A stretch of DNA of 6,126 nucleotides from Candidatus Latescibacteria bacterium 4484_7 (GTDB taxonomy: Bacteria; Krumholzibacteriota; Krumholzibacteriia; Krumholzibacteriales; Krumholzibacteriaceae), in contig NATK01000106.1 of NCBI GenBank assembly GCA_002085285.1, positions 1 to 6,126 of the forward strand. The letters are read 5' to 3'. The notes under the pieces are model-generated. The model was not told the DNA's origin. It was given only the letters and a program-made list of their open reading frames with translations, and searched no databases. Positions 1 to 5,069 of the stretch are shown here, in pieces. How positions within the stretch are numbered: position 1 is the first letter of the stretch; every line of letters begins with the position of its first letter. The translations under genes were made by a program, and so were the position numbers.

Positions 1-600
1 ATAGATAAGGGCGATGATCCTCTCGAGTTGGAGAGTGGAGAGCTGGCGGGTATAGTGCAAGCACGAGATAGGTACATGAAAGAAGTAAGAGCCAGCCTCG
101 ACCATGTAGCATCGGTCCTCATAGACAGGGTAAACGAGCTTCACAGGCAGGGTTGGACACCTCAAGGCAGCGGGTACGATTTCTTCGAGGGGGACAGCGC
201 AGGCACGATATCGGTGGCTTATGTAATAAAGAACAACCCCGGCCTCGTTGCGACATCGTATGATGGAACGGTGGGTGACAATTCCCTCGCTAACGACATA
301 GCGGCTCTCTCAGAACAGGCGATTTCCGAAGATGACAGGAGAACGATCAATGGTCTGTACGATTCGGTTGTCGCTGTGGTGGGAACGTATAGCAGGACCG
401 CCAAAAATATGGCCGCGAATCAGCAGCTCATCTGTGAGAATCTCGATACGAAGAGGGAAAGTATAGTAGGGGTCAATCTCGACGAAGAAATGGTGAAATT
501 GTCTCAGTATCAACAGTCTTACCAGGCTGCAGCGAGAATGGTAAAGGTGGTCGAGTCATTGATTCAGACGGTCATTGATTTGCCGGCAGGTATGTACTGA
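1..600 (+). CDS. flgK: Flagellar hook-associated protein 1 (HAP1), C-terminal part
   Basis: The frame is open from the first base, so this is the last 199 residues of a protein whose start lies outside the window. FlgK is an exported structural protein that, with FlgL, joins the hook to the filament. The fragment begins with the FlgK D1 signature (SGELAGIVQARD near residue 12, then a helix running to VNELHRQGW). It ends with the diagnostic C-terminal helix (NLDEEMVKLSQYQQSYQAAA from residue 159, then VKVVESLIQTVIDL), which belongs to the D0 coiled-coil bundle. Between these is a short variable portion of about 100 residues. There is a TTG codon at 28-30, but it lies inside the domain and is not a start. 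The stop (598-600) overlaps the flgL start by one base, so the two are probably translationally coupled. FlgE shares the C-terminal helix type, but the FlgK-FlgL order and the GELAG segment favour FlgK. Confidence 0.93.
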   Translation: MDKGDDPLELESGELAGIVQARDRYMKEVRASLDHVASVLIDRVNELHRQGWTPQGSGYDFFEGDSAGTISVAYVIKNNPGLVATSYDGTVGDNSLANDIAALSEQAISEDDRRTINGLYDSVVAVVGTYSRTAKNMAANQQLICENLDTKRESIVGVNLDEEMVKLSQYQQSYQAAARMVKVVESLIQTVIDLPAGMY

Positions 601-2156
601 TGAGAATAACGTTCAGAATGTTGAGCAGGGGTCCTTTGAGGAATATCTTCAACAGCTTGGAGAGGCTCACTGAGCTTCAAGTCCAAGCGGGTTCCAACAA
701 GAGATTCCAGGTGCCGTCCGATGACCCGGTCTCTGTGATGAAGGTCATGGGTTACAAGGCGCTTCTGAAGCAGAACGAGAATTTCGCCAACAATGTAGTA
801 GATGCCGGCATGTATATTGATACGATAGATTCAACTCTTCGCTCAGTGAAAGATCTTCTTGACTCTGCAAAGGCGATAGCCCTCGAGCAAAGAAGCGCTA
901 CTGCCACTGCGGAAACGAGGAGGGTTGCATCGATAGAGATCAAGGGCATGATTTCGGATGTGAAGGACCTATTGAACATCAAGTTCAATGGCAAGTATAT
1001 ATTCGGAGGGCATAGAACTCAGATCGAGCCTTTCCAGGAGATAGGCGGAGCTATTAGGTATCAGGGAGATGAAGGAAGCGTCAAGTTTCGCATAGGACCG
1101 AGCAGAAGGATCGATGTGACCATTCCCGGTTCACGTTTTCTTTCGATGGGGGAGGAATATGTCGATAATTCGATCACAATGAGCCCCGACGTAACTTCCG
1201 ATACTTTGCTAAGCGATTTGAACAACGGTGATGGGGTAAGAGCCGGGCGTTTCCAGATAACGGACGGCGATGGCAATACCGCTGTCATTGACACGACCGG
1301 TGCGACGACTGTAAGGGATGTGCTGGATAGAATCAATCACTCCGTTCCTCCGTTGAATCTCATCGCGGGAGTGACCTCTTCCGGCGATGCGATTGCAATA
1401 CAGAGCATGGGATCAGGGGAAATAACTGTTACCGATCTCGATGGTGGATCTGCGGCGGCCGATCTCGGCATTGCCAAGACAAGCTCAGGGGGGCTCATTG
1501 TCGGAGATCAGCTCAATCCTGTTCTATCGGAAAATACGAAGCTCATGAACGTGGATTCCCTGAAGGGTATTATTCTGCACGGCATAAATGTAAATATCAA
1601 CGGAGGGAGCTACCATGTCGATTTCATCAACCCCTCATACGTGCAGACGGTCAAGGACATGCTCGACAGAATAATGGAGGCCGTGCCCGGTCTGAATGCC
1701 CAGATAAACGAAACGAGAGACGGGATTGTTTTGAGTTCCGAGATACCGTTTTCTGTTGGGGATTCTGGCTCGTGGTCCACTGCCACCGATCTGGGCTTGG
1801 ACGGCGAAGCAATTTCTCACGGTCCATATAGCTTGTTCGGCACACTCGAGAGCCTCGAGAATGCATTGGTCAGTAACGATCCTGAGGCCCTTGACGATAT
1901 TATCGGCGAGATAGACGGTGTCGCCAAAAATTTGCTCGAGATCGTTGCAGAGGTGGGGGCAAGGGGTAAAGAGGTGGAGATCGTAACAAATCGACTCGAG
2001 GACGATAGAACGAAACTGCAGAGGAATCTCAGCAGCATTGAAGAGATCGATCTGAGCGATGTCTTGACTAGGCTCTCTCAGGCGCAGGTCGTTTATCAAG
2101 CCGCGCTGAAAACGGCTTCACAGATATACCAGTTGAGTCTGCTCAACTTTTCATGA
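600..2156 (+). CDS. flgL: Flagellar hook-filament junction protein (HAP3), enlarged form
   Basis: FlgL is the second junction protein, sitting between FlgK and flagellin. Residues 1-135 are the helical flagellin-like N-terminus (MRITFRMLSRG, then SNKRFQVPSDDP at about 32-43), ending in the FlgL hallmark NGKYIFGGHRT (130-140) and PF. The C-terminus (about 410-518) is again helical and closes with LTRLSQAQVVYQAALKTASQ, the D0 helix. The start at 600 is supported by this conserved N-terminus and by the TGATG overlap with flgK; an internal ATG at 618 would cut it. At 518 aa it is much longer than the roughly 300-320 aa of enteric FlgL. The extra length is two modules resembling the flagellin hook IN motif: about 203-295 (GRFQITDGDGNTAVIDTTGA, then TVRDVLDRIN) and about 320-402 (LHGINVNINGGSYHVDF, then VKDMLDRI). 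The modules probably form surface-exposed outer domains; that is inference. Confidence 0.93.
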   Translation: MRITFRMLSRGPLRNIFNSLERLTELQVQAGSNKRFQVPSDDPVSVMKVMGYKALLKQNENFANNVVDAGMYIDTIDSTLRSVKDLLDSAKAIALEQRSATATAETRRVASIEIKGMISDVKDLLNIKFNGKYIFGGHRTQIEPFQEIGGAIRYQGDEGSVKFRIGPSRRIDVTIPGSRFLSMGEEYVDNSITMSPDVTSDTLLSDLNNGDGVRAGRFQITDGDGNTAVIDTTGATTVRDVLDRINHSVPPLNLIAGVTSSGDAIAIQSMGSGEITVTDLDGGSAAADLGIAKTSSGGLIVGDQLNPVLSENTKLMNVDSLKGIILHGINVNINGGSYHVDFINPSYVQTVKDMLDRIMEAVPGLNAQINETRDGIVLSSEIPFSVGDSGSWSTATDLGLDGEAISHGPYSLFGTLESLENALVSNDPEALDDIIGEIDGVAKNLLEIVAEVGARGKEVEIVTNRLEDDRTKLQRNLSSIEEIDLSDVLTRLSQAQVVYQAALKTASQIYQLSLLNFS

Positions 2157-2175
2157 GAAGTAGTGGAGGTTATCG

Positions 2176-2649
2176 ATGGAAAATGAATCTACAGCGGTTA
2201 TCGGTATCGAGGTGAACGAAAAAGATATCATACAATTCGAAAAAGGCCTCATCGGAATGCCAGAGTTGAAGAGGTTCGTTCTTATGGATTTCGAGGGGCC
2301 CACTCCGCTGCATTGGCTGCAGTCCCTCGACAACCGAGAGATCGGTTTCGTGGTATCCGACCCGACGCTTTTTGCAGATGAATATTCGATTGTCCTCGAT
2401 AAAAACGCTCAGGAAATGCTTGAAATCGAGAAAGGCGACGAGCTCGTCGTGATGATCGTCGTTACGGTCAAGGACAATGGAAGAGAGATTACAGGAAATC
2501 TGCTCGGTCCCATCGTCGTCAATGCTTCGAGAAGAAGGGGATGTCAAATCGTATTGGACGGAACTCCCTATACGACGAAGGAGCCTCTCAGGAGGTTGAA
2601 AAAGACAGGCGAGGAAAAGAGCAATGTCAAGGTGGGAATGGGTGTATAG
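2176..2649 (+). CDS. fliW: Flagellar assembly factor FliW (CsrA antagonist, flagellin-binding)
   Basis: This is a cytoplasmic 157-aa protein, slightly longer than usual because of a basic C-terminal tail (about 136-157, LRRLKKTGEEK). Family hallmarks are visible in order: the QFEKGLIGMPELKRFVLM segment (20-37), HWLQSLDNREIGFVVSDP (46-63), the DEYSIVL strand (68-74), and the core NLLGPIVVNASRRRGCQIVL (108-127). In characterised systems (Bacillus subtilis, Campylobacter), FliW binds either newly made flagellin or CsrA. Free flagellin occupies FliW and releases CsrA to repress flagellin mRNA. FliW binds CsrA allosterically and non-competitively with RNA. The SD GGAGG (2165-2169) lies 6 nt before the ATG. 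The gene begins 19 bp after flgL and ends 8 bp before csrA, the arrangement expected for a stoichiometric pair. Membership is secure; the regulatory role here is inferred from the family and context. Confidence 0.95.
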   Translation: MENESTAVIGIEVNEKDIIQFEKGLIGMPELKRFVLMDFEGPTPLHWLQSLDNREIGFVVSDPTLFADEYSIVLDKNAQEMLEIEKGDELVVMIVVTVKDNGREITGNLLGPIVVNASRRRGCQIVLDGTPYTTKEPLRRLKKTGEEKSNVKVGMGV

Positions 2650-2661
2650 GAGAACCTATGC
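2644..2661 (+). promoter_or_regulatory. Hairpin over the csrA Shine-Dalgarno and start codon
   Basis: GTATAGG (2644-2650) pairs with CCTATGC (2655-2661) around an AGAA tetraloop: seven pairs, one of them a U-G. The structure contains the fliW stop, the csrA SD (AGGAG) and the csrA ATG. It also carries a GGA at 2649-2651, at the stem-loop junction, the kind of place CsrA binds. I infer that csrA translation needs ribosomes arriving from fliW to open the hairpin, or that CsrA represses itself here. The pairing is read directly; the function is not shown. Confidence 0.5.
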
Positions 2662-2903
2662 TTGTTCTTACAAGAAAGATTAACGAAAAGATCGTGATTT
2701 CGACGGATATCGTTGTAACGGTCTTGAGCATAGATAGAGATCAGGTGAAAATCGGCATAGAGGCCCCAAGGGATATATCTGTTCACAGGAAGGAGGTGTT
2801 CGAAGAGATCATAAAATCGAACAGGGAAGCTTTGCTCGATATCAAGAAAAAGGACAATATAATCTCGCAGATCGTCAAATCGAAGAGTTTGCACAGGGAC
2901 TGA
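2658..2903 (+). CDS. csrA: Carbon storage regulator CsrA/RsmA, translational repressor
   Basis: This is an 81-aa homodimeric RNA-binding protein that recognises GGA in hairpin loops and typically blocks ribosome access. The sequence starts with the canonical beta-1 strand MLVLTRKINEKIVI. It continues with VVTVLSIDRDQVKIGIEAPRD-type strands and SVHRKEVFEEI (41-51), and retains the RNA-contacting residues Leu4, Arg6 and Arg44 in Escherichia coli numbering. The C-terminal helix and tail (about 52-81) are longer than in E. coli CsrA (61 aa) and Lys/Asp/Ile/Ser rich. Long C-termini of this kind occur in the CsrA proteins of FliW-containing bacteria, where FliW contacts the C-terminal region. A reading frame upstream is open to an ATG at 2541, but that would lie inside fliW. 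The ATG at 2658 fits both the protein family and the SD AGGAG (2648-2652), which overlaps the fliW stop. It is co-transcribed with fliW and sits just upstream of its expected target, flagellin mRNA. Confidence 0.96.
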   Translation: MLVLTRKINEKIVISTDIVVTVLSIDRDQVKIGIEAPRDISVHRKEVFEEIIKSNREALLDIKKKDNIISQIVKSKSLHRD

Positions 2904-2913
2904 ACAACCCAAG

Positions 2914-2948
2914 AGAAATCATCTACTTTGTTAAAACGATAGATTTCT
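2914..2948 (+). repeat. 7-bp inverted repeat downstream of csrA
   Basis: AGAAATC (2914-2920) and GATTTCT (2942-2948) are perfect inverted copies around a 21-nt loop, ten bases after the csrA stop. The stem is AT-rich, the loop is long and no T-run follows. It is therefore a poor intrinsic terminator, perhaps a weak 3' structure or coincidence. Confidence 0.3.
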
Positions 2949-2996
2949 GATCGAATCCCATCCAAGACGAATTTCATACAAAAAGGAAAAATTCGC

Positions 2997-3024
2997 TCAA
3001 GTTTCTCCTTCTCCCTGACGATAA
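2997..3024 (+). promoter_or_regulatory. Sigma-28 (FliA/SigD) promoter for flagellin
   Basis: The -35 is TCAAGTTT (2997-3004), 7/8 to TAAAGTTT. The -10 is GACGATAA (3017-3024), 7/8 to GCCGATAA. The spacer is 12 nt, one longer than the enteric consensus of 11 but equal to that of the fliD promoter in this window. Transcription should start near 3031. Flagellin is the archetypal sigma-28 target, so both sequence and position support the call. Confidence 0.8.
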
Positions 3025-3041
3025 GGATAGACGAGAAGGCG

Positions 3042-3112
3042 ACCCCCGGAAAGACCGGTTCGGTTAGCAAAAGCGGCCGCGCTGAACCGATAACATGGAT
3101 GTATGTGGGGGT
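3042..3112 (+). promoter_or_regulatory. Nested stem-loop in the flagellin 5' leader
   Basis: Three stems nest inside one another: ACCCCC (3042-3047) with GGGGGT (3107-3112), CGGTTC (3056-3061) with GAACCG (3084-3089), and AGCG (3072-3075) with CGCT (3080-3083). Internal loops expose GGA triplets at 3048-3050 and 3097-3099. The pairing begins about ten nucleotides after the predicted transcript start. It could protect the 5' end of an abundant mRNA from RNases, or present the CsrA site. The stems are read by eye without energy calculation. Confidence 0.5.
3093..3102 (+). promoter_or_regulatory. Candidate CsrA-binding hairpin in flagellin leader
   Basis: ACATGGATGT matches 9 of 10 bases of the core ACARGGAUGU of the CsrA SELEX consensus. 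It can fold as ACA/UGU closing a UGGA loop, the geometry CsrA prefers. It lies about 60 nt into the predicted leader. The flagellin SD supplies further GGA motifs at 3136-3138, 3140-3142 and 3143-3145. This recalls the two-site arrangement in the Bacillus subtilis hag leader. csrA and fliW are encoded directly upstream. Confidence 0.65.
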
Positions 3113-3169
3113 TCAGGTTGAGTTCCTGAGTCCATGGAAGGAGGAACATTATGAGTTTCAGGATCAACC
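3113..3169 (+). promoter_or_regulatory. Mutually exclusive hairpins around flagellin RBS and start codon
   Basis: One leader segment (3113-3129) can pair in three ways. (a) TCAGG (3113-3117) with CCTGA (3125-3129), leaving the SD free. (b) GTTCCT (3122-3127) with AGGAAC (3142-3147), covering part of the SD AGGAGG (3139-3144). (c) GGTTGA (3116-3121) plus TCCTGA (3124-3129) with the coding-strand run TCAGGATCAACC (3158-3169), twelve pairs with one 2-nt bulge, looping out the SD and ATG. The SD-ATG spacing is 6 nt. Such competition is typical of translational control; its use here is inferred. Confidence 0.45.
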
Positions 3170-4545
3170 ACAATATCAGCAGTATCAACGCACTGAGAAA
3201 CCTCGGCAAGACCGAGTTCTCGGTGGCGAAGTCTCTTGAGAGGTTGAGTTCGGGTCTGCGTATCAACAAGGGCGCCGACGATCCTGCTGGTCTTGTGATT
3301 TCGGAGAGGATGAGAGCCCAGATAGCGGGTATCCGTCAGGCGGTCGAGAATGCCGAGACGGCGACTGCTATGGTTCAGACCGCTGAAGGAGCGATGACGG
3401 AGATCCATTCGCTTCTCAACAACATCCGCGAGCTGGCAGTGCATGCCGCCAACTCCGGTGCCAATGATTCGGTGATGATAGCAGCCGATCAGGACGAAAT
3501 CGAGAACGCTATCGCCACGATCAACCGCATATCCGCTCAGACCCAGTTCGGAGTAAAGAAGCTCCTCGACGGTTCGAGCGGTGTGAACGGTTCGACAACG
3601 GATTCAGCCGTCACGTTCTTGAGTGCGACCGAGAACACGGTGGCTGGAACCTACGCGATCAATATCACCACGCAGGCCGAGCAGGCTGTGGTGACAGCCG
3701 GTACCACGCAGACAGCTGTGCTCGGTGCCGATGAGACGTTGACGATCAACGGTGTTCAGATCAATCTCGTATCCGGTATGACACAGAATCAGGTCGTAGA
3801 CAGGATCAACGAGTACAACGCATCGACCGGAGTTACTGCTTCGCTCAATGCGAACAATCAGTTGACCCTATCGAGTGATGCCTATGGAAGCAACATAAAC
3901 ATCTCCGCTGCTTCCAACGTCGCCGCTGCTACGACGAGTACGGGTATCGGTACGACTGTTTTGAGCGATACCGGTGTCGACATAGCCGGTACGATTGGCG
4001 GTCTTGCTGCGACGGGGCGAGGCGCCGTGCTGACAGGTGATACCGGCACCGCCATTGAAGGGTTGTCGATCATGACCACGGGTGCAGCCGGTGCGCATGG
4101 CAGCATCATTGTGTCGAGCAACCCTCTTGTATTCCAGGTCGGACCGAACAAGAACCAGACGGTTAGTATCCTTATCAATGCGATGGCCGCTTCGAATCTT
4201 GGAACGGGGGTTGTCGGTAACACCTTCAACAACCTCTCTGAGATCGATGTGAACTCGGCCTCTCATGCTCAGGATGCAATCGAGATAATCGACAAGGCGA
4301 TCGAGCAGGTATCGGCCAAGAGAGGTGAGCTTGGTGCTTTCCAGAAGAACACTCTCGAGAGCAATACCAACAACCTTCAGGTTGCCGAAGAAAACCTCGT
4401 TTCAGCCGAATCGGTCATTCGTGATACCGATTTCGCAGGAGAGATGGCAAGATTGACGAAGAACCAGATCCTCTTGCAGTCCGGTACCGCGATGTTGGTT
4501 CAGGCGAATCAGATCCCTCAGGTTGTACTTCAGCTCTTGAAGTAA
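3151..4545 (+). CDS. fliC: Flagellin, major filament subunit
   Basis: This 464-aa protein has the standard flagellin layout and would be exported to polymerise into the filament. The N-terminal D0/D1 region (about 1-140) reads MSFRINHNISSINALRNL, then SLERLSSGLRINKGADDPAG (28-47), IRELAVHAANSG (92-103) and INRISAQTQFGVKKLLDG (124-141). The C-terminal D1/D0 region (about 365-464) includes ERGEL-type KRGELGAFQKN (390-400), VIRDTDFAGEMARLTKNQIL (422-441) and the terminal SGTAMLVQANQIPQVVLQLL. The middle (about 145-330) is a variable, Thr/Ala/Gly/Ser-rich D2 region with a recognisable IN-type stretch, LTINGVQINLVSGMTQ at 197-212 followed by VVDRINEYN. It has a strong SD and its own sigma-28 promoter, consistent with high expression. 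It could equally be named hag, flaA or fliC. Only one flagellin is visible, but others may exist outside the window. Confidence 0.97.
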   Translation: MSFRINHNISSINALRNLGKTEFSVAKSLERLSSGLRINKGADDPAGLVISERMRAQIAGIRQAVENAETATAMVQTAEGAMTEIHSLLNNIRELAVHAANSGANDSVMIAADQDEIENAIATINRISAQTQFGVKKLLDGSSGVNGSTTDSAVTFLSATENTVAGTYAINITTQAEQAVVTAGTTQTAVLGADETLTINGVQINLVSGMTQNQVVDRINEYNASTGVTASLNANNQLTLSSDAYGSNINISAASNVAAATTSTGIGTTVLSDTGVDIAGTIGGLAATGRGAVLTGDTGTAIEGLSIMTTGAAGAHGSIIVSSNPLVFQVGPNKNQTVSILINAMAASNLGTGVVGNTFNNLSEIDVNSASHAQDAIEIIDKAIEQVSAKRGELGAFQKNTLESNTNNLQVAEENLVSAESVIRDTDFAGEMARLTKNQILLQSGTAMLVQANQIPQVVLQLLK

Positions 4546-4557
4546 CCTGATGTTCCG

Positions 4558-4592
4558 GGTGTGCCCCTGGTATCTTATGCCGGGGGCACACC
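4558..4592 (+). promoter_or_regulatory. Strong stem-loop between flagellin and flaG, no T-run
   Basis: GGTGTGCCCC (4558-4567) pairs perfectly with GGGGCACACC (4583-4592). The helix continues through 4568-4573 and 4577-4582 with two G-U pairs, to a CTT loop: 16 pairs in all. It starts 12 nt after the flagellin stop. What follows is GATCGCTGAC, not a T-tract, so it is not a canonical intrinsic terminator. I infer a 3'-protecting or processing hairpin that would favour flagellin over flaG mRNA, or an inefficient terminator. Confidence 0.75.
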
Positions 4593-4640
4593 GATCGCTG
4601 ACAGGGGGAACCGAGATGAAGATTTACGGCATAAGATACC
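4569..4640 (+). repeat. Perfect 14-bp inverted repeat linking the stem-loop to the flaG coding start
   Basis: GGTATCTTATGCCG (4569-4582) is the exact reverse complement of CGGCATAAGATACC (4627-4640). The left arm forms the top of the preceding stem-loop. The right arm encodes flaG residues 4-9. Pairing of the two arms would loop out 44 nt containing the flaG SD (AGGGGG, 4603-4608) and ATG (4616). An additional GTTCC (4552-4556) can pair with GGAAC (4607-4611) at the SD edge. This is a seen sequence fact; the regulatory role is inferred. Confidence 0.8.
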
Positions 4641-5005
4641 CTGTGGTTTTTGCAAACGTGCAGAGAAGCTCCAGGACCGACTTTGAGAAACTGATGATTC
4701 AGCAAACTCAAAGGGTGAATGAGCAGGCAAGAATGAGAAAAGCTGAGCAGCACAGGAGAGAAGCGGAGCATAAAGGCGATGAAAGGCCGAAGAAACCCTT
4801 GCTTCCCATTCAAAAACACCTCGATATAGACCCGCTAAGATATTCCAGATATTTGACATATAAAAAACACATACCGACAAACAGATATTACTGTCAGGTC
4901 GTGAATGCATCGACGAAACAGGTGGTAAGGGAGATCCCGCCGGTTGATGAACTCGATAGAATTGCCAGGTGGAACGAATACATCAGAATGCTCTACAGGC
5001 ATTGA
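4616..5005 (+). CDS. flaG: FlaG-like flagellar protein
   Basis: This is a 129-aa cytoplasmic-type protein without signal peptide or membrane segment. The C-terminal half (about 77-125) matches the FlaG pattern. An aromatic-rich strand (YSRYLTYKKH) is followed by YYCQVVNASTKQVVREIPPV (91-110), corresponding to the usual VVD-x-x-TGEVIREIPP motif, then DELDRIARWNEYIRMLY. FlaG proteins are poorly understood and affect filament length in some bacteria. The N-terminus MKIYGIRYPVVFANVQRSSR and the following basic/Glu-rich helix (about 22-60) are not typical FlaG features that I recognise. The frame is open back to an ATG at 4550, but that ATG lies outside the hairpin's 5' edge and lacks an SD. The ATG at 4616 has AGGGGG (4603-4608) 7 nt before it. 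Its place between flagellin and fliD is the usual flaG position. The canonical Asp and Gly of the motif are Asn and Lys here. Confidence 0.8.
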   Translation: MKIYGIRYPVVFANVQRSSRTDFEKLMIQQTQRVNEQARMRKAEQHRREAEHKGDERPKKPLLPIQKHLDIDPLRYSRYLTYKKHIPTNRYYCQVVNASTKQVVREIPPVDELDRIARWNEYIRMLYRH

Positions 5006-5051
5006 CAAAACAAAGAGGATCACGCTGGCAACCTTTGGTGAATATTCCCGG

Positions 5052-5067
5052 TATATTTATAAATATA
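5052..5067 (+). repeat. 16-bp perfect AT palindrome upstream of the fliD promoter
   Basis: TATATTTATAAATATA is perfectly self-complementary and ends 2 bp before the -35 element of the fliD sigma-28 promoter. It could be an UP-element-like alpha-CTD contact, an operator, or a melting-prone tract. As RNA it would be a weak hairpin, and it has no terminator features. Confidence 0.7.
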
Positions 5068-5069
5068 GG

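Larger units (their letters stand above)
2904..3150 (+). other. csrA-flagellin intergenic region: spacer, sigma-28 promoter and structured leader
   Basis: This 247-bp stretch carries no credible gene. From 2904 to about 2996 it is AT-rich spacer containing one weak inverted repeat. The sigma-28 promoter occupies 2997-3024, which predicts transcription starting near 3031 and a 5' leader of about 120 nt. The leader holds a nested stem-loop (3042-3112), a near-consensus CsrA site (3093-3102) and overlapping hairpins near the ribosome binding site. There is no G/C hairpin with a T-run, so read-through from csrA into flagellin is possible. A GCGGCCGC palindrome (NotI site) lies at 3073-3080 in the apical part of the leader structure. 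Confidence 0.75.

Noticed and set aside
1635..2099. 154-codon open frame on the minus strand inside flgL
   Set aside because: It lies wholly within a well-supported gene, has no recognisable product and no ribosome binding context. It is a shadow frame.
2168..2203. Direct repeat GGTTATCG at 2168-2175 and 2196-2203 around the fliW start
   Set aside because: It is only 8 bp with no dyad or known motif and is within chance expectation.
2170..2547. 125-codon minus-strand frame over fliW
   Set aside because: It is antisense to a conserved family gene with no independent support.
3086..3093. Second sigma-28 -10-like box ACCGATAA inside the flagellin leader
   Set aside because: It is a 7/8 match, but no acceptable -35 lies at 11-12 nt upstream (only AGCAAAAG-type sequence). 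It also coincides with the 3' arm of the leader stem. The 2997-3024 promoter is better.
3064..3444. Minus-strand frame spanning the flagellin leader and start
   Set aside because: It crosses the promoter leader and the flagellin N-terminus, and no protein family is recognisable.
4550..4615. Longer FlaG starting at the ATG at 4550
   Set aside because: The added 22 residues are encoded by the stem-loop and there is no SD before 4550. The ATG at 4616 has a good SD.
5002..5030. TTGACA at 5002-5007 as a sigma-70 promoter before fliD
   Set aside because: It overlaps the flaG stop and has no TATAAT-like box at 16-18 nt.
5026..5039. TGGCAA with TTGG as a sigma-54 promoter
   Set aside because: The -24/-12 spacing is off by about two bases and the GC dinucleotide of the -12 element is missing.
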